Below, one piece after another: positions 12,976 through 21,412 of a stretch of 64,000 nt of DNA. Every line of letters begins with the position of its first letter. The stretch's first letter is position 1. Below the pieces are notes generated by a model, which worked only from the letters and a program-made list of their open reading frames with translations, had not been told where the DNA came from and searched no databases. Origin of the DNA: Citrus sinensis (Eukaryota > Streptophyta > Magnoliopsida > Sapindales > Rutaceae); NCBI RefSeq assembly GCF_022201045.2, contig NC_068561.1, forward strand, positions 21,640,501-21,704,500, read 5' to 3'. The position numbers and the translations under genes were made by a program.

Positions 12976-12995
12976 TGGCGCCGTCTGTGGGGATC
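12976..12995 (+). promoter_or_regulatory. Primer-binding site, tRNA-Asp-like
   Basis: TGGCGCCGTCTGTGGGGATC lies three bases after the LTR end. It begins TGG, complementary to the tRNA CCA tail. Compared with the 3' end of plant tRNA-Asp as I remember it, 16 of 20 positions pair, with a four-base mismatched block in the middle. Tat and Athila elements commonly use a tRNA-Asp-type site. Confidence 0.75.
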
Positions 12996-13050
12996 CAGAG
13001 CGAAAAGCTTCTGTCGGTAGCAAGAAGAGGGGTGGAGTAAGCGAAAGTCA

Positions 13051-16000
13051 ATGGAGATAGGAGGAAGTAGCGCACAAGGGGGTGACATAAGGCTTAACGA
13101 TTCCGTGACGCTGAGGGAGGTGATCAGCGAAGCACGGGAAAAAGTCATGTTCGACCGGATGGAGCGAATGGAAAAGCAGATGGAAACTTTGACAACCATC
13201 CTGCATGAGCTGCGGAACGAGCGAAGGGTAACCCAAGAGGGAAGGGTGAGAGGCGGTGGAGCGGCACCAGGTACCGATAGTGCGGAGAGAAGTCGAACCG
13301 CTGGGAGATTTGGCGGTGAGAGAGGTAACGTACCTCTGCGGGGAGAATTTCATAGAGAAAGAGAGCAGTCCCCGGTAAGACAGACTTGTGACGGGGGCGA
13401 CGGGGTGGTGAACGCAGAGGAAACAGAACTGAGGCAACACTTACACGATGCAGAGCGAGAGCGGGATCAAGCTGCAGCGCGCGACCCTGGTCGCGCAGGA
13501 CAGCTGGAGGAGGAAGTGCGAAGGCTAGCGCAAATAATTGATGACATGCAAGGGAGGAACAGAGCCCCTGGTTGGAGGATAATGCTGGACGGAGAATCAC
13601 CGCTCGCAGCAGAGATCATGAGGGCAGTTATTCCAAGAGATTTCCGCCTCCCCGACCTCAGATACTCGGGAAGAACTGACCCGCTGGTGCACATAGAGCG
13701 CTTCAACGACTTAACGGGGGTCCAGGGATTATCTCCATCCCAAAGGTGCAGGGTGTTCCCACTATCCCTTGAGGGACGTGCACGAGAATGGTACAGGAAA
13801 CTTCCTCGGGGCAGCATAAAAACCTTCGAGCAGATGTGCCAGGAATTCGCAGAGCAGTTTAGTGGGGCAATGTCGCCGGAAGATGACATGATGGAGCTGA
13901 AGAGCATGAAACAGGGGGAGCAAGAAACCCTTCGGGAATTCATCAAGAGGTTTCATCGGGCTGTCCTCGACTTGGGAGCCTTCAACCACCCTCAGGCGTT
14001 AAGGGGACTGAAAGAAGGGGTGAAGATAGGAAGGCTGTGGTACAATTTGAGAAGCCCAGCTGTTCAAACGTATGCAGCCGCATACGAACAGGCTAAAAGA
14101 GACATCGAGATTGAGGAGGAGAAGGCTGCACGGATCAAGACAGACCAGTTGGAAGGGTTAGGGAGGAAAGAGAAGAAAGCATTACCAACTAATGGACCAA
14201 ACAGGAGGAGGGACCACCAGATCTCCGGTAGTGGAGCAGGAGGTAGGGTAATTGCTTACCAGCCTCATCAGAGGCCGCCACAGTATCAGCGCAGCAGGGC
14301 GCCACCTCCTCGCTCCCCAGCTAGGGAGCCTTGGAGAAGACATGATTCGGCATCCGGCGACCTTCATCAACATTCCCACGGTAGCAGGACGAGCAGACCA
14401 GAAGCACTCCCACCGCCCCCAACTCACAGTGGGGCAAACAGAGAAAGAGCAGTGCATCTGGTCGACCAGAACCAGGACTATGGGCGGTACACCCCCTTGA
14501 AGATGCCCCTGGATGAGGTGTACGAGGCCATAAAGGGTCGAGGGCTGCTGCACCTCCCCACACCAATAACAAAGCTACCCAACAGGAGGGATAGAGGACG
14601 TTATTGTAAGTTCCATGGCACCCATGGCCATACCACAGCAGAGTGTAGAGATCTCAAGACCCAGGTCGAAGATTTGGTGAGAAATCGGTACCTGGACGAG
14701 TTTATGGATGGGACTTTCCCGATGGTGGCCACCATGGATGAAGGGGAGCAGAGTGATGGAATCTTGAGACGCGAGCCGCCCGCAGCGAGGGTGATAGCTG
14801 GGGGCCCAACGTTGGCTGGAGATTCGAACAGATCGAGAAAAAATTATGCCAGATACGCCATGACCAGTAAAGAGATACTCTTCAACACCCCAGCAGCCAA
14901 ACGAGCAAGGGTCAGGCAAGTGCCAATCATGTGGACGGATGAGGATGAGGAAGGGATTCTATACCCCCACGAGGACGCTTTAGTCATCAAGGCCACGATC
15001 GCTAGCAAGAAGTTTGACCGGATACTGGTTGATACGGGGAGCTCAGTTGATGTGCTATTTAAATCAACTTTGGAAGAGATGGGAATAGCCGACCGGAAGT
15101 TGGAATACACCAACACCTCCTTGAAGGGGTTCGGAGGAGGGAAGCTGGTCCCTCTGGGCGTGGTCGAACTGCCTATCACAATCGGGAGCCCCCCGACAGA
15201 AAGAACAATGATACTGGACTTCGTCGTAGTGGACGAGGAAGGTCCTTACCAGATGATCCTGGGTCGGCCATTTTTAAGGATGAGCAAAGCGGTGCTGTCC
15301 AACCATTATCTGTCTCTAAAGTACCGGGTGAATGGGGTAGTCGGAGTGGTACGAGGGGACCAGAGGATCGCAAGAAGCTGCTACTCTTCGGCAGCAAGGG
15401 AGGCGATGCAGATAACATCCCTCGATACCCGAGTGGAAAACAAGACTGGCAGACAAGAACCCGTAGAGGATCTGGAAACAGTAAGCATGGGACCGGAGAA
15501 CCCGGGAAAGACGATCAGAATCGGGTCGAGACTTGAGGGAGAGCAAAAGCAGGAGCTGGTGAAATGCTTACAGGCTCATGCCGACGTGTTTGCCTGGACA
15601 CATGAGGACATGCCAGGGATTGACCCAGAGGTAGCATGTCATAGGCTGGCAATAAAGAAAGGTGCTCGGGCAGTAAGGCAGAAGAGGAGGTGCTTCAACC
15701 AGGAGAGGTATGAGGCTGTAAGTGATGAGGTGGAGAAGCTTCTGAGAGCAGGGTTCATTCGGGAAGTTAATTACCCAGAGTGGATATCGAACGTGGTGTT
15801 GGTAAAGAAGGCGAACGGCAAGTGGAGGATGTGTGTGGATTTCACAGACCTCAATAAGGCGTGCCCAAAAGACAGCTTCCCTTTACCAAAGATCGATCAG
15901 CTAGTAGATTCAACGGCTGGACATGGTCTGCTTAGCTTCATGGACGCATTCTCGGGATACAACCAGATCCCCATGTACGAGCCGGATGAGGAGAGCACGG

Positions 16001-16749
16001 CTTTCATCACTAACCAAGGTCTGTTCTGTTACAGGGTGATGCCATTCGGTCTCAAGAATGCTGGGGCCACCTATCAAAGGCTGGTGAATAAAGTCTTTAA
16101 GCCCTTGATCGGGAAAACCATGGAGGTGTACGTGGACGACATGATCACCAAGTCCAAAGTCCCGAAGGAACATGTCAGACATCTCGAGGAGACGTTCGAG
16201 CTTTTGAGGAAGTATAAGATGAAGCTCAACCCGGAGAAGTGTGCTTTCGGGGTCGAGTCCGGGAAATTCCTGGGATTCATGGTGAGCCATAGGGGGATTG
16301 AAGCAAATCCCGAGAAGATCCAGGCGATTGTGCAAATGACGTCTCCTCGAAACCTGAAGGAGATGCAGAGCCTCACGGGGAGGTTGGCGGCGTTGAGCAG
16401 ATTCATATCCAAGGCTACAGATAAGTGTCAGCCATTCTTTCAAGTGATAAGGAGGGGAAAGAAAACGGAATGGACCCCAGAATGCGAGGAAGCCTTCCGG
16501 AACTTGAAGCATTACTTGCAGCAAGCTCCGCTACTGTCCACACCGAGGGATGGGGACAAGTTGAATCTGTATTTGGCGGTATCTGATCGGGCCGCCAGTT
16601 CCGTTCTGGTGAGAGAGGAAGAAGGAATTCAGTATCCGATATACTACACCAGCAAGGCCCTGCTCGACGCTGAGACCAGATACCCAACGATGGAGAAATG
16701 GGCACTGGCCCTTGTGGTTGCTGCTCGGTATACAGTACCGTACACGTGA
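13051..16749 (+). CDS. Retrotransposon gag-protease-reverse transcriptase, truncated by insertion
   Basis: A 1232-codon frame starting at the first ATG after the leader. The Gag region has the retrotransposon gag core at about residues 195-300 (WYRKLPRGSIKTFEQMCQEF). A zinc-knuckle-like CKFHGTHGHTTAEC segment begins at 519. The aspartic protease has DTGSS at 661-665. Reverse transcriptase spans about 890-1130, with the FTDLNKACPKDSFPLP and FMDAFSGYNQI blocks and the catalytic YVDD at 1027-1030. The Ty3-type RNase H begins after it but is cut at about residue 1226 by the nested element; the last codons before the stop belong to that insert. Gag and Pol share one frame, as usual in this clade. 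Translation from this copy would give a Gag-PR-RT protein lacking complete RNase H and integrase. Confidence 0.92.
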   Translation: MEIGGSSAQGGDIRLNDSVTLREVISEAREKVMFDRMERMEKQMETLTTILHELRNERRVTQEGRVRGGGAAPGTDSAERSRTAGRFGGERGNVPLRGEFHREREQSPVRQTCDGGDGVVNAEETELRQHLHDAERERDQAAARDPGRAGQLEEEVRRLAQIIDDMQGRNRAPGWRIMLDGESPLAAEIMRAVIPRDFRLPDLRYSGRTDPLVHIERFNDLTGVQGLSPSQRCRVFPLSLEGRAREWYRKLPRGSIKTFEQMCQEFAEQFSGAMSPEDDMMELKSMKQGEQETLREFIKRFHRAVLDLGAFNHPQALRGLKEGVKIGRLWYNLRSPAVQTYAAAYEQAKRDIEIEEEKAARIKTDQLEGLGRKEKKALPTNGPNRRRDHQISGSGAGGRVIAYQPHQRPPQYQRSRAPPPRSPAREPWRRHDSASGDLHQHSHGSRTSRPEALPPPPTHSGANRERAVHLVDQNQDYGRYTPLKMPLDEVYEAIKGRGLLHLPTPITKLPNRRDRGRYCKFHGTHGHTTAECRDLKTQVEDLVRNRYLDEFMDGTFPMVATMDEGEQSDGILRREPPAARVIAGGPTLAGDSNRSRKNYARYAMTSKEILFNTPAAKRARVRQVPIMWTDEDEEGILYPHEDALVIKATIASKKFDRILVDTGSSVDVLFKSTLEEMGIADRKLEYTNTSLKGFGGGKLVPLGVVELPITIGSPPTERTMILDFVVVDEEGPYQMILGRPFLRMSKAVLSNHYLSLKYRVNGVVGVVRGDQRIARSCYSSAAREAMQITSLDTRVENKTGRQEPVEDLETVSMGPENPGKTIRIGSRLEGEQKQELVKCLQAHADVFAWTHEDMPGIDPEVACHRLAIKKGARAVRQKRRCFNQERYEAVSDEVEKLLRAGFIREVNYPEWISNVVLVKKANGKWRMCVDFTDLNKACPKDSFPLPKIDQLVDSTAGHGLLSFMDAFSGYNQIPMYEPDEESTAFITNQGLFCYRVMPFGLKNAGATYQRLVNKVFKPLIGKTMEVYVDDMITKSKVPKEHVRHLEETFELLRKYKMKLNPEKCAFGVESGKFLGFMVSHRGIEANPEKIQAIVQMTSPRNLKEMQSLTGRLAALSRFISKATDKCQPFFQVIRRGKKTEWTPECEEAFRNLKHYLQQAPLLSTPRDGDKLNLYLAVSDRAASSVLVREEEGIQYPIYYTSKALLDAETRYPTMEKWALALVVAARYTVPYT

Positions 16750-17032
16750 ATAGTACCGTACATGTGAATAGTGTCATTTTTCCTTTTATGCTCCTCCTAA
16801 GGTTTTCGACCGTCCTGAGTTCAAAAGTGATGTCCGTTTTGCCGTCTGATCTCTCCTTTATTGTGAAATGACTATAATGCCCCTAAAATACATAAAATAC
16901 TTAATTAAAATAAAACACATGTAATTAAATCACAAGAAGGTTAAATATATAAAAGTAAGGGTTGTTAGTAAGACTTAAAATGTAAAATAACGGTTTTCTC
17001 CTTTATAAATATGCATTTTCTAATACTCAACA
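16729..17032. mobile_element. 304-bp nested insertion, possible antisense solo LTR or short non-autonomous element
   Basis: The insert is flanked by a perfect 5-bp duplication, ctcgg, at 16724-16728 and 17033-17037, and interrupts conserved RNase H sequence. Read on the minus strand it begins TGTTGAGTATTAG and ends CGGTACTGTATA. It thus has a TG start like an LTR but a TA end where CA is expected. An 18-bp unit (AGTACCGTACACGTGAAT) is duplicated near its right end in that orientation. It is AT-rich, unlike its host. With one duplication it adds 309 nt, a multiple of three, so the host frame resumes unchanged, but it contains in-frame stops. A solo LTR or TRIM-like element is most likely; the family is not recognised. 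Confidence 0.8.
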
Positions 17033-19005
17033 CTCGGAAGTTGAGGCCGTACTTTCAAGCATTCCCGGTCTCGGTAATCACCAACCAGCCATTGCGTCAA
17101 ATTCTGCACAAGCCGGATGCCTCTGGTCGGCTCGTCAAATGGGCTGTAGAACTGAGCGAATTCGACTTAGACTATAAACCCCGCGCGGCGATAAAGGCCC
17201 AGGCAATGGCCGATTTCGTAGCTGAGTTCGCGGAGCCTGAAGTATGCTTGGATCAGCAAGATGCAGATATAGGCAACGACGAAACTCAAGTATGGCAGAT
17301 ATCTGTGGATGGGTCATCAGGAGAGCGGGGTTCAGGAGCAGGGATTGTCCTGGAAGGCCCAGAGGGGGAGGAGATCTCTTATGCTGTAAAGTTGGAATTT
17401 GCAGCCACAAATAACCAGGCAGAATATGAAGCCTTGATAGCAGGGCTGGAATTGGCTAGGGCCGTGAAAGCGGACAGAGTTAAGATCAGAACCGATTCCC
17501 AGCTGGTTGCGAATCATGTCAGTGAAAGATTCCAACCAAGAGAGGAGAAGATGGAACAGTACCTAAGGATAGTCAGGCAGATGATGGGGAAGTTCGAAGC
17601 AGTGGAGGTGATACAAATCCCCAGGGAGCAGAATAGTCGAGCAGACATTTTGGCTAGGATGGCAGCCGTCGCCGACCCAAAAATGCCAAAGTCGGTCCCC
17701 CTAGAAGTAAAGTCTCGCCCGAGTATCGAGCAAAATTTGGGGGTGTTGCGGATAGAACAAAAAAGCTCGTGGAGGGACCCGATAGTTTCGTACCTTAGAG
17801 ACGGGGTCTTACCACCAGATAAGCTACGGGCTCGGAAGATTAGAGCTCAGGCCTCGAGATACACGATGATCGATGGGGTACTGTATCGACGAGGATATAC
17901 ATTACCGTTCCTTCGGTGTTTGGACGATGACGACGCGGATTACGTGCTGAGGGAAGTGCATGAAGGAATTTGCGGAAATCATTCTGGCGGGAGGTCCCTG
18001 GCCCACAAGGTCTTAAGGCAGGGATATTTCTGGCCGACGATGCACCAGGATGCGCAAAGGAAGACCAGGAGCTGTGCAAGCTGCCAGAGTTTTGCAAATT
18101 TTTCTAACCAACCACCAGAGAAGCTCACCTCCATGGCCTCCCCTTGGCCATTCGCTCAATGGGGAATTGATCTGATCGGCCCATTGCCAAAGGGACGAGG
18201 AGCAGCAACACATGCGATAGTCGCTATAGATTACTTCACGAAGTGGATAGAGGTAGAAGCCCTTAGCAGGATCACAGAGAAGAAAACAACAGACTTCGTG
18301 TGGAGAAACCTGGTCTGTCGATACGGGATCCCATATGCCTTGGTAACGGATAATGGCAGGCAGTTCGATAATCACAGCTTCAGGGACTTCTGCCAGAACC
18401 TCGGGATAGAGCTGAAGTATTGCTCGCCTGCTCACCCCCAATCGAATGGACAAGTAGAAGCAGCCAACAAGACAGTCAAGAGGCTTCTGAAAACCAGGCT
18501 CGGAGCAAAAAAGGGTGCGTGGGTTGACGAGCTGTCAGGTGTGCTATGGGCATACAGAACAACCCACAAAACCGCAACGGGGGAGACACCGTTCGCTTTG
18601 GCTTTCGGACATGAAGCGGTCGTGCCGGCTGAGTTAGGAACGACCACACACCGGACAGATCATTTCAATGAGCAGGAGAACGACGAGCAGATATGTTTGA
18701 ATCTTGATCTGCTAATGGAGAGGAGGGAACAAGCAGCCGAGCGATCAGTCACTTACCAACAGAGGGTTGCTCGGTATTATAACCAGAAGGTGAACATACG
18801 GCAATTCAGGGTCGGAGACTGGGTACTGAGAAGAGTGAATCAGAGCACCAAAGATTCGACTCAAGGAGTGCTGGGACCGAATTGGGAAGGGCCGTATAGA
18901 GTCAAGCAGATAGCGGGGCCCGGAGCTTACAAGCTGGTTCGCGCGGACGGCCACGAAGTGAAACGCCCATGGAACGCAGCACACCTCCGAAAATACTTCC
19001 AGTAA
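17011..19005 (+). CDS. Retrotransposon RNase H / archaeal-type RNase H / integrase part of Pol
   Basis: A 664-codon frame in the same frame as the upstream gag-RT part. Its first codons, including the nominal ATG, lie in the nested insert; element sequence starts at KLRPYFQ. The rest of the Ty3-type RNase H comes first, to about residue 75. Then comes a second, archaeal-type RNase H from W95, with D100 in VDGSSG, NQAEYEAL and RTDSQL motifs. Integrase follows, with an HHCC zinc finger at about 317-360 and the catalytic core D387 (WGIDLIGP), D447 (VTDNG) and E483 (NGQVEAANK), a D-D-35-E arrangement. The C-terminus ends without a chromodomain. The stop at 19003-19005 is natural. No independent promoter is visible, so this part is probably untranslated in this copy. 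Confidence 0.9.
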   Translation: MHFLILNTRKLRPYFQAFPVSVITNQPLRQILHKPDASGRLVKWAVELSEFDLDYKPRAAIKAQAMADFVAEFAEPEVCLDQQDADIGNDETQVWQISVDGSSGERGSGAGIVLEGPEGEEISYAVKLEFAATNNQAEYEALIAGLELARAVKADRVKIRTDSQLVANHVSERFQPREEKMEQYLRIVRQMMGKFEAVEVIQIPREQNSRADILARMAAVADPKMPKSVPLEVKSRPSIEQNLGVLRIEQKSSWRDPIVSYLRDGVLPPDKLRARKIRAQASRYTMIDGVLYRRGYTLPFLRCLDDDDADYVLREVHEGICGNHSGGRSLAHKVLRQGYFWPTMHQDAQRKTRSCASCQSFANFSNQPPEKLTSMASPWPFAQWGIDLIGPLPKGRGAATHAIVAIDYFTKWIEVEALSRITEKKTTDFVWRNLVCRYGIPYALVTDNGRQFDNHSFRDFCQNLGIELKYCSPAHPQSNGQVEAANKTVKRLLKTRLGAKKGAWVDELSGVLWAYRTTHKTATGETPFALAFGHEAVVPAELGTTTHRTDHFNEQENDEQICLNLDLLMERREQAAERSVTYQQRVARYYNQKVNIRQFRVGDWVLRRVNQSTKDSTQGVLGPNWEGPYRVKQIAGPGAYKLVRADGHEVKRPWNAAHLRKYFQ

Positions 19006-19139
19006 GACTTGCTCACATTTTAAAGCAATTTCTGCTCATGCCGTCTATCTTTTATTTTTATGTTTTATGTCCGGACAATTTCATGTAAGTCAAATCCTGC
19101 CATTAATGTAACGTCGACGAATTTATTTCGCTTGAAACC

Positions 19140-19163
19140 GAAAAAAAAAAAAAAAAAAAAAAA
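19140..19163 (+). repeat. Poly(A) tract at the head of the 121-bp array
   Basis: About 24 adenines follow GAAACCG, directly before the first tandem unit. A similar A-run follows ATACCG at about 23552-23579 near the start of the antisense gene. They may be slippage tracts or relics of reverse-transcribed poly(A). Confidence 0.8.
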
Positions 19164-21285
19164 TCCTAAGGCATGCAAAGGCTCGCCAAGTCTCAGAGCC
19201 TGTCTTATGGCGAGACAGAAGCCAAGCATGCCAGGATCTGCTCGGCCACGAGAAGGCAGCAGAATCCAAATCGTTTGAAGAAAATCCTAAGGCATGCAAA
19301 GGCTCGCCAAGTCTCAGAGTCTGTCTTATGGCGAGACAGAAGCCAAGCATGCCAGGATCTGCTCGGCCACGAGAAGGCAGCAGAATCCAAATCGTTTGAA
19401 GAAAATCCTAAGGCATGCAAAGGCTCGCCAAGTCTCAGAGCCTGTCTTATGGCGAGACAGAAGCCAAGCATGCCAGGATCTGCTCGGCCACGAGAAGGCA
19501 GCAGAATCCAAATCGTTTGAAGAAAATCCTAAGGCATGCAAAGGCTCGCCAAGTCTCAGAGCCTGTCTTATGGCGAGACAGAAGCCAAGCATGCCAGGAT
19601 CTGCTCGGCCACGAGAAGGCAGCAGAATCCAAATCGTTTGAAGAAAATCCTAAGGCATGCAAAGGCTCGCCAAGTCTCAGAGCCTGTCTTATGGCGAGAC
19701 AGAAGCCAAGCATGCCAGGATCTGCTCGGCCACGAGAAGGCAGCAGAATCCAAATCGTTTGAAGAAAATCCTAAGGCATGCAAAGGCTCGCCAAGTCTCA
19801 GAGCCTGTCTTATGGCGAGACAGAAGCCAAGCATGCCCGGATCTGCTCGGCCACGAGAAGGCAGCAGAATCCACATCGATTGAAGAAAATCCTAAGGCAT
19901 GCAAAGGCTCGCCAAGTCTCAGAGCCTGTCTTATGGCGAGACAGAAGCCAAGCATGCCAGGATCTGCTCGGCCACGAGAAGGCAGCAGAATCCAAATCGT
20001 TTGAAGAAAATCCTAAGGCATGCAAAGGCTCGCCAAGTCTCAGAGCCTGTCTTATGGCGAGACAGAAGCCAAGCATGCCAGGATCTGCTCGGCCACGAGA
20101 AGGCAGCAGAATCCAAATCGTTTGAAGAAAATCCTAAGGCATGCAAAGGCTCGCCAAGTCTCAGAGCCTGTCTTATGGCGAGACAGAAGCCAAGCATGCC
20201 AGGATCTGCTCGGCCACGAGAAGGCAGCAGAATCCAAATCGTTTGAAGAAAATCCTAAGGCATGCAAAGGCTCGCCAAGTCTCAGAGCCTGTCTTATGGC
20301 GAGACAGAAGCCAAGCATGCCAGGATCTGCTCGGCCACGAGAAGGCAGCAGAATCCAAATCGTTTGAAGAAAATCCTAAGGCATGCAAAGGCTCGCCAAG
20401 TCTCAGAGCCTGTCTTATGGCGAGACAGAAGCCAAGCATGCCAGGATCTGCTCGGCCACGAGAAGGCAGCAGAATCCAAATCGTTTGAAGAAAATCCTAA
20501 GGCATGCAAAGGCTCGCCAAGTCTCAGAGCCTGTCTTATGGCGAGACAGAAGCCAAGCATGCCAGGATCTGCTCGGCCACGAGAAGGCAGCAGAATCCAA
20601 ATCGTTTGAAGAAAATCCTAAGGCATGCAAAGGCTCGCCAAGTCTCAGAGCCTGTCTTATGGCGAGACAGAAGCCAAGCATGCCAGGATCTGCTCGGCCA
20701 CGAGAAGGCAGCAGAATCCAAATCGTTTGAAGAAAATCCTAAGGCATGCAAAGGCTCGCCAAGTCTCAGAGCCTGTCTTATGGCGAGACAGAAGCCAAGC
20801 ATGCCAGGATCTGCTCGGCCACGAGAAGGCAGCAGAATCCAAATCGTTTGAAGAAAATCCTAAGGCATGCAAAGGCTCGCCAAGTCTCAGAGCCTGTCTT
20901 ATGGCGAGACAGAAGCCAAGCATGCCAGGATCTGCTCGGCCACGAGAAGGCAGCAGAATCCAAATCGTTTGAAGAAAATCCTAAGGCATGCAAAGGCTCG
21001 CCAAGTCTCAGAGCCTGTCTTATGGCGAGACAGAAGCCAAGCATGCCAGGATCTGCTCGGCCACGAGAAGGCAGCAGAATCCAAATCGTTTGAAGAAAAT
21101 CCTAAGGCATGCGAAGGCTCGACAAAGTCTCAAAGCCTGTCTTAGGGCCAGACAAAAGCCCAGCATGCAAGGATCTGCTCGCTCGCGAGAAGGCGAGCAG
21201 GCTCCAAAGCATTTGGAAAGTTTTCTACGGCACGCAAAGGCCTCACCAAGTCTCAAAGCCTGTCTTACGGCGAGACAGAAGCGAT
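19164..21285. repeat. 121-bp tandem repeat array, about 17.5 copies
   Basis: Sixteen nearly identical 121-bp units occupy 19164-21099, each starting TCCTAAGGCATGCAAAGG. A diverged seventeenth follows (21100 to about 21222) and then a partial one to about 21285. Differences are few: one C-to-T in unit 2, and two or three changes in unit 6 (CCCGG, CCACATCGATTG). Each unit contains a CTGTCT/AGACAG hairpin with a 7-nt loop and two GCATGC palindromes. Because 121 is not a multiple of three, 115-codon frames recur every unit on both strands; these are artefacts of periodicity. Hypervariable tandem repeats in the 3' region of Tat elements are known seeds of plant satellite DNA. Confidence 0.95.
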
Positions 21286-21344
21286 CAGCGTTTCAGACGA
21301 AAATTAATTCATGAGTACGACACGAGATAGTAATCAACAACATT

Positions 21345-21350
21345 TTTATT
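21345..21350 (-). terminator. Poly(A) signal of the antisense retrotransposon gene
   Basis: AATAAA on the minus strand, 63-68 bases past the antisense stop codon at 21413. It would end the antisense transcript just short of the tandem array. Confidence 0.45.
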
Positions 21351-21412
21351 AATGGCTAACAGAGGGGATAAATTTCATAAACGTTGTTCATTACAATACA
21401 AGAAGAAATATA

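Noticed and set aside
13145..18984. Many minus-strand frames of 65-204 codons under gag-pol
   Set aside because: They mirror the G+C-rich coding strand of the retrotransposon and have no family motifs.
19173..21145. A ladder of 115-codon plus-strand and 88-codon minus-strand frames, each offset by 121 bp
   Set aside because: They are the same tandem unit read in rotating frames; 121 is not a multiple of three and both strands are open, so they reflect periodicity, not genes.
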